64,000 nucleotides of DNA from Thauera aromatica K172 (GTDB lineage: Bacteria > Pseudomonadota > Gammaproteobacteria > Burkholderiales > Rhodocyclaceae). Each line of letters opens with the position of its first letter. The stretch's first letter is position 1. Positions 60,096-64,000 of this stretch are shown one piece after another. The position numbers were made by a program, and so were the translations under genes. A model generated the notes under the pieces. The model had not been told where the DNA came from and did no database searches. It saw only the letters and a program-made list of their open reading frames with translations. Location of the stretch: positions 1,922,001-1,986,000 of the forward strand of contig NZ_CP028339.1 of assembly GCF_003030465.1 (NCBI RefSeq), read 5' to 3'.

Positions 60096-63000
60096 ATGTT
60101 CAAATGGCTACTCGACAACAGTCTGGGCAACCGGCTGCTGGTGATCATCGCCAGCCTGGTGCTGATGGCCTACGGCGCGTTCACGCTCACACGCACGCCC
60201 GTGGACGTGTTCCCGGACCTCAACAAGCCGACGGTCACGATCATGACCGAATCCGGCGGCATGGCGGCGGAGGAGGTCGAACAGCTCATCACCTTCCCGC
60301 TCGAAACGACAATGAACGGGCTACCCGGGGTGGAGTCGGTGCGCTCCATCTCCAGCGCGGGGCTGTCCTTCGTCTATGTGACCTTCGAGTGGAGCACGGA
60401 GATTTTCCGCGCCCGGCAGATGGTGTCGGAGCGCCTGTCGGCGATGGAGGAAGGCCTGCCGGCGGACGTGATTCCGCGCATGGGGCCGATTAGCTCCGTG
60501 ATGGGCGAGATCATGCAGATCGCGATCCCGATCGATACCGCTAAGATCTCGCCGATGCAGGTGCGCGAATACGCTGACTGGGTGCTGCGTCCGCGTCTCA
60601 TGGCCATCCCCGGTATTGCGCAGGTCATCCCGATCGGCGGAGAAGTGCGGCAGTTCCAGGTGCAGCCAGATACGCGGCGCATGGCGGAACTCGGCATTTC
60701 GCTGGAACAGATGGAAGCGGCGATCCGCGGCTTTTCGTCGAACACCTCGGGCGGCTTCCTCGAACTCACCGGGCGTGAATACCTGATCCGCAACCTCGGA
60801 CGCACCTCGAGCCTGGAGGATCTGAAGAATCTCGCGATCACGGCACGCGACGGTCAGCCGATCCTGCTGCGCCAGATTGCCTCCGTGACGTTCGCACCGG
60901 CGCTGCGCCGCGGCGATGCGGGTTTCGAGGGCAAACCGGCAGTCATTCTCGGTATCCAGAAGCAGCCGACCGCGGACACCATTCACCTCACCCGCTCGAT
61001 CGAGGCCGCGCTCGACGAGATGAAGAAATCGCTGCCCGCCGGCATGGAAGCGCCGCAGGTTACGTTCCGGCAGGCGAGCTTCATCGAGGCCTCGATCGGC
61101 ACGCTGCAGGGCAAGCTGATTGGCGCCTCGGTGTTCGTCGCGGCGATCCTGTTCTTCTTCCTCGGCACGCTGCGCCCGACGGTGATCGCGCTCACCGCGA
61201 TCCCGGTGTCGATCTTCATGACGGCGCTGGTGTTCAAGTATTTCGGTCTGTCGATCAACACGATGACGCTCGGGGGGCTGGCGATTGCGATCGGCGGCCT
61301 GGTCGACGACGCGGTGGTGGGCGTCGAGAACGTGTTGCGCCGGCTGAAGGAGGATCGCGCGAAGCATCATGACCATCGCCTGCACCCGATCGAACTCGTG
61401 GCTCATGCAACGATGGAGGTGCGCTCGGCCATCCTCTACGCGACGATCATCATCGTGCTGGTGTTCCTGCCGTTGTTCGCGCTGCCCGGGATGGAGGGGC
61501 GGCTGTTCGTGCCGCTCGGCGTGGCATTCATCGTCTCGACGTTGGCATCGCTGGTCGTTTCGGTAACGGTGACCCCGGTCCTGTCCTTCTATCTGCTGCC
61601 GCGCATGAAGTCCCTCGACCATGGCGACACGCGCGTACTTGCCTGGCTCAAGGCGCGCTATCGCAACGGTCTGCAGGCCGTCCTCGAGCGGCCCAGGGCG
61701 GCCGTGTTCGCCGGCACAGTCGCGGTGATCGTCGCGGCCGCCGCCGTGCCCTTCTTTCCGACCACGTTTCTGCCGCCCTTCAACGAAGGCACCCTGCTGA
61801 TCGGCATGCGGCTCAACCCGGGGGTGACGCTCGCCGAGTCCACCGCGCTTGCGCAACAGGCGGAGGTGCTGGTGAAACAGGTGCCGGAGGTCACGCACGT
61901 TGGTCGTCGCAGCGGACGTGCGGAACTCGATGAACATGCTGAAGGCGTGCACGTCAGCGAGCTCGATGTCGGGCTCAAGCCGGCGTCAGAACTCACCCGT
62001 TCGATGGGGGAGATCGCCGCCGACATCCGCGCCCGGCTCGTGAACCTGCCCGCTGCGATCGCGATCGGCCAGCCGATCTCACACCGCATCGACCACATGC
62101 TCTCGGGCGTGCGTTCGCAGATCGCGATCAAGATCTTCGGCGAGGATCTCGACACGCTGCGGGGGCAGGCCGATGCGCTGCGGGCGCGGCTGGCCGGCAT
62201 CCCCGGACTCGCGGATCTGGAAATCGAGAAGCAAGTGCTCGCGCCGCAGATCAAGGTGCGCATCGACTATGCCGCAGCGGCCCGCTATGGCGTGCCGGCA
62301 CCGCAGATCCTGGCCGCGCTGCAGAACCTCGTCGAGGGCGAGAAAGTCACCCAGATCGTCGAAGGTGGAAGGCGTTTCGCGCTGGTCGTGCGCCTGCCCG
62401 AATCGGCGCGTTCGGTCGAGGGGCTCGCGCAGATCCTCATCGAAACGCCCACCGGCCACGTCCCGTTGTCGAAACTCGCGTCGATCGAGGATGGTGACGG
62501 GCCGAACCAGGTCAGCCGCGACGACGGCAAGCGCCGCATCGTGCTGTCGGCCAATGCGCAGCAACGCCCGCTCTCGGAAATCGTCGAGGACATCCGCGCG
62601 GCGGTGGCCGACATGAAACTGCCCGAAGGCTACTTCATCACGCTCGGTGGGCAGTTCCAGGCACAGGAAGAAGCGTCGCGTCTCGTGGGGCTGCTGTCGA
62701 TCGTGTCGCTCGTGCTGATGTTCGTCGTGCTCTACAGCCGCTACAAGTCGGTGCGTCTCTCGGCGCTGATCATGGCCAACATTCCGCTCGCGCTGGTGGG
62801 CGCAGTGATCGGCCTGTGGATCTCCGGCCAGCCCTTGTCGGTCGCGGCGCTCATCGGCTTCATCACGCTCGCCGGCATCTCGGTGCGTAATGGAATCCTG
62901 AAGGTCAGCCACTACATCAATCTGATGCGCATCGAAGGCGAGAGCTTCGATCACCAGATGATCCTGCGCGGCTCGCTGGAACGGCTATCGCCGGTGCTGA

Positions 63001-63215
63001 TGACGGCGCTGGTGACGGCCTTTGCGCTGGCACCGCTGCTGTTCGAGGCCGAACGCCCGGGTACCGAGATCCTGCACCCGGTCGCGGTGGTGATCTTCTC
63101 GGGGCTCATCAGCTCGACGCTCCTCGATACCTTCCTCACCCCGGCGATGTTCTGGCTTTTCGGCCGCCGCGACGTCGAGCGCCTGCTCAACGACCGCAAT
63201 GCCGAAGCGTTCTGA
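60096..63215 (+). CDS. Heavy-metal efflux RND pump (CzcA/CusA superfamily)
   Basis: Inner membrane proton-driven pump of 1039 residues with the twelve-span RND pattern. TM1 is near 10-32, followed by TPVDVFPDLNKPTVTIMTES. The transmembrane region holds the proton-relay acidic pair in GGLVDDAVVGVENVLRRL, different from the DFGxxxDGAVVxxEN of classical CzcA. The C-terminal TMs include SVRNGILKVSHYINLMR. The metal (zinc, cadmium, cobalt or copper) is not determined by these residues. It starts 15 bases after the adaptor stop. Confidence 0.9.
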   Translation: MFKWLLDNSLGNRLLVIIASLVLMAYGAFTLTRTPVDVFPDLNKPTVTIMTESGGMAAEEVEQLITFPLETTMNGLPGVESVRSISSAGLSFVYVTFEWSTEIFRARQMVSERLSAMEEGLPADVIPRMGPISSVMGEIMQIAIPIDTAKISPMQVREYADWVLRPRLMAIPGIAQVIPIGGEVRQFQVQPDTRRMAELGISLEQMEAAIRGFSSNTSGGFLELTGREYLIRNLGRTSSLEDLKNLAITARDGQPILLRQIASVTFAPALRRGDAGFEGKPAVILGIQKQPTADTIHLTRSIEAALDEMKKSLPAGMEAPQVTFRQASFIEASIGTLQGKLIGASVFVAAILFFFLGTLRPTVIALTAIPVSIFMTALVFKYFGLSINTMTLGGLAIAIGGLVDDAVVGVENVLRRLKEDRAKHHDHRLHPIELVAHATMEVRSAILYATIIIVLVFLPLFALPGMEGRLFVPLGVAFIVSTLASLVVSVTVTPVLSFYLLPRMKSLDHGDTRVLAWLKARYRNGLQAVLERPRAAVFAGTVAVIVAAAAVPFFPTTFLPPFNEGTLLIGMRLNPGVTLAESTALAQQAEVLVKQVPEVTHVGRRSGRAELDEHAEGVHVSELDVGLKPASELTRSMGEIAADIRARLVNLPAAIAIGQPISHRIDHMLSGVRSQIAIKIFGEDLDTLRGQADALRARLAGIPGLADLEIEKQVLAPQIKVRIDYAAAARYGVPAPQILAALQNLVEGEKVTQIVEGGRRFALVVRLPESARSVEGLAQILIETPTGHVPLSKLASIEDGDGPNQVSRDDGKRRIVLSANAQQRPLSEIVEDIRAAVADMKLPEGYFITLGGQFQAQEEASRLVGLLSIVSLVLMFVVLYSRYKSVRLSALIMANIPLALVGAVIGLWISGQPLSVAALIGFITLAGISVRNGILKVSHYINLMRIEGESFDHQMILRGSLERLSPVLMTALVTAFALAPLLFEAERPGTEILHPVAVVIFSGLISSTLLDTFLTPAMFWLFGRRDVERLLNDRNAEAF

Positions 63216-63256
63216 CGCTGATCCGCTTACACAATCGAATCCTGAAAGGAGAAAAC

Positions 63257-63643
63257 ATGAAACTCTCGAAGCTCATCACGCTTGCCGCCCTGGTGGCCGT
63301 CGGTCCTGCCTTCGCGGCGGACAAGCACGACCACGCGCACGAACATGAGTCCATGCACGGCGGCCTGGTGGTCGAGGTCAAGGATGTCGACCTCGAACTC
63401 GTCGCCAAGCCGGACGTCATCCAGCTGCACCTGCGCGATCACGGCAAACCGGTTGATGTGACCAACGGCAGCGCCAAGCTCACGCTCCTGTCCGGCACCG
63501 ACAAACAGGAAGTCGAACTCAAGCCTGCCGGCGACCGGTTGGAGTCCAAGGGAAGCTTCAAGGTGGGCGCCGGCACCAAGTTGGTGGCCGTCGTCACGCT
63601 GCCGGGCAAGCCCTCCACCACGGCGCGCTTCACGCTGAAGTGA
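63257..63643 (+). CDS. Small His-rich periplasmic protein of the efflux operon
   Basis: Exported protein of 128 residues. The signal peptide ends near FAA, then DKHDHAHEHESMHGGLV, a His/Asp/Glu cluster likely to bind metal. A beta-rich domain (ELVAKPDVIQLHLRDHGKPV, KLTLLSGTDKQEVELKPAGD) follows. It has an AGGAG at 63246-63250 and starts 41 bases after the pump. I do not recognise a family with a known role; a periplasmic chaperone for the pumped metal is possible. Confidence 0.75.
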   Translation: MKLSKLITLAALVAVGPAFAADKHDHAHEHESMHGGLVVEVKDVDLELVAKPDVIQLHLRDHGKPVDVTNGSAKLTLLSGTDKQEVELKPAGDRLESKGSFKVGAGTKLVAVVTLPGKPSTTARFTLK

Positions 63644-63708
63644 CGTCGTCCGCTTGCCCGCAGCACGTCGCTGCGGGCGGCCAACTCATGTAACCCAGAG
63701 GTGACCCA

Positions 63709-64000
63709 ATGAAAACTCTTGTGGCAGGAATGGTTGCCGTTGCCGTCGGTGGACTGGGCGGCTGTGCGAGCCCCACCGTGTTCGAAGGGAAATACGCGCA
63801 GGACGATGGGTGGCGCAAAGGAACTGTTGTCGAAATCGGTCCGGCGAATAGCTTGAAGCGGCCTTCGTTCTATGACTGCAGGGCCGAGGCGTCCGACGCG
63901 GAAGGCGACAAGCCGTACGTGATGGTTGCGTTTCTGCGCAATGGCCACCCGTACGCGCGCGCCGCAAAGTTGCCTGCCGATGCGCAATTGCAGGTCGGTG
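63709..64000 (+). CDS. Lipoprotein gene cut by the window end
   Basis: The N-terminal 97 codons of a gene that runs off the right edge. It opens MKTLVAGMVAVAVGGLGGC, whose GLGGC is a lipobox, so the product is an anchored lipoprotein. The mature start is ASPTVFEGKYAQDDGWRKG. I do not recognise the family. It follows the small His-rich gene by 65 bases and has GAGGTG upstream. It may still belong to the efflux operon. Confidence 0.7.
   Translation, partial: MKTLVAGMVAVAVGGLGGCASPTVFEGKYAQDDGWRKGTVVEIGPANSLKRPSFYDCRAEASDAEGDKPYVMVAFLRNGHPYARAAKLPADAQLQVG

Overview
This is 64 kb of high-GC DNA, most likely from a denitrifying betaproteobacterium of the Thauera/Azoarcus/Aromatoleum group (order Rhodocyclales). 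That is an inference from gene content. The window combines aromatic catabolism (pobA/pobR), a glutaryl-CoA dehydrogenase and ETF block, several periplasmic-binding-protein transporters, sigma-54 regulation, an octaheme cytochrome under an FNR-type box, and a heavy-metal accessory region. No rRNA or CRISPR array is visible.

Layout. 1-6000: the end of a DUF475 membrane protein gene, alanine dehydrogenase, a tetrathionate-reductase-like octaheme cytochrome with its cytochrome b partner behind a perfect FNR-type box, a ProQ/FinO RNA chaperone, a tiny membrane protein gene under a near-ideal LexA box, tRNA-Thr and tRNA-fMet, and a spermidine-synthase-like protein. 6000-13300: 4-hydroxybenzoate hydroxylase and its divergent AraC-type regulator, then a five-gene LivJHMGF-type ABC transporter preceded by a TGCA-N6-TGCA motif; together they look like aromatic acid uptake and use. 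13300-18600: a divergent LysR regulator, glutaryl-CoA dehydrogenase, a class III CoA-transferase and etfBA, a complete module for glutarate to crotonyl-CoA. 18700-32000: a histidine kinase and NtrC-type regulator, a 15-bp inverted repeat (probable enhancer), a sigma-54 promoter, then two substrate-binding proteins, four ABC components, two iron-type alcohol dehydrogenases and an aldehyde dehydrogenase. This looks like uptake and oxidation of an alcohol, diol or hydroxy acid.

32000-32700 is a scar: a tRNA-arm-like hairpin, a deleted ATPase pseudogene and four exact-period 22-bp repeats. 32700-40900: an L-2-hydroxyglutarate-dehydrogenase-like gene, then a second sigma-54 regulon (TAXI-type TRAP binding protein, fused permease, DUF1850 protein, DctB/DctD-like pair) behind a consensus -24/-12 promoter. 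41000-46400: a ferritin-like protein, a NYN nuclease with a LOTUS-like domain, a glycerophosphodiester phosphodiesterase, a frameshifted lytic transglycosylase and a GntR regulator with its operator.

46500-64000 is mobile and metal-related: a Tn3-family transposase, a small accessory gene and a tyrosine recombinase, then cadR and a Cd/Zn/Pb P-type ATPase sharing a 19-bp-spacer MerR promoter, a metal-type two-component system beside a perfect palindrome, and an RND efflux operon with several His-rich periplasmic proteins. The right end cuts a lipoprotein gene, and no right end of the transposon was found.
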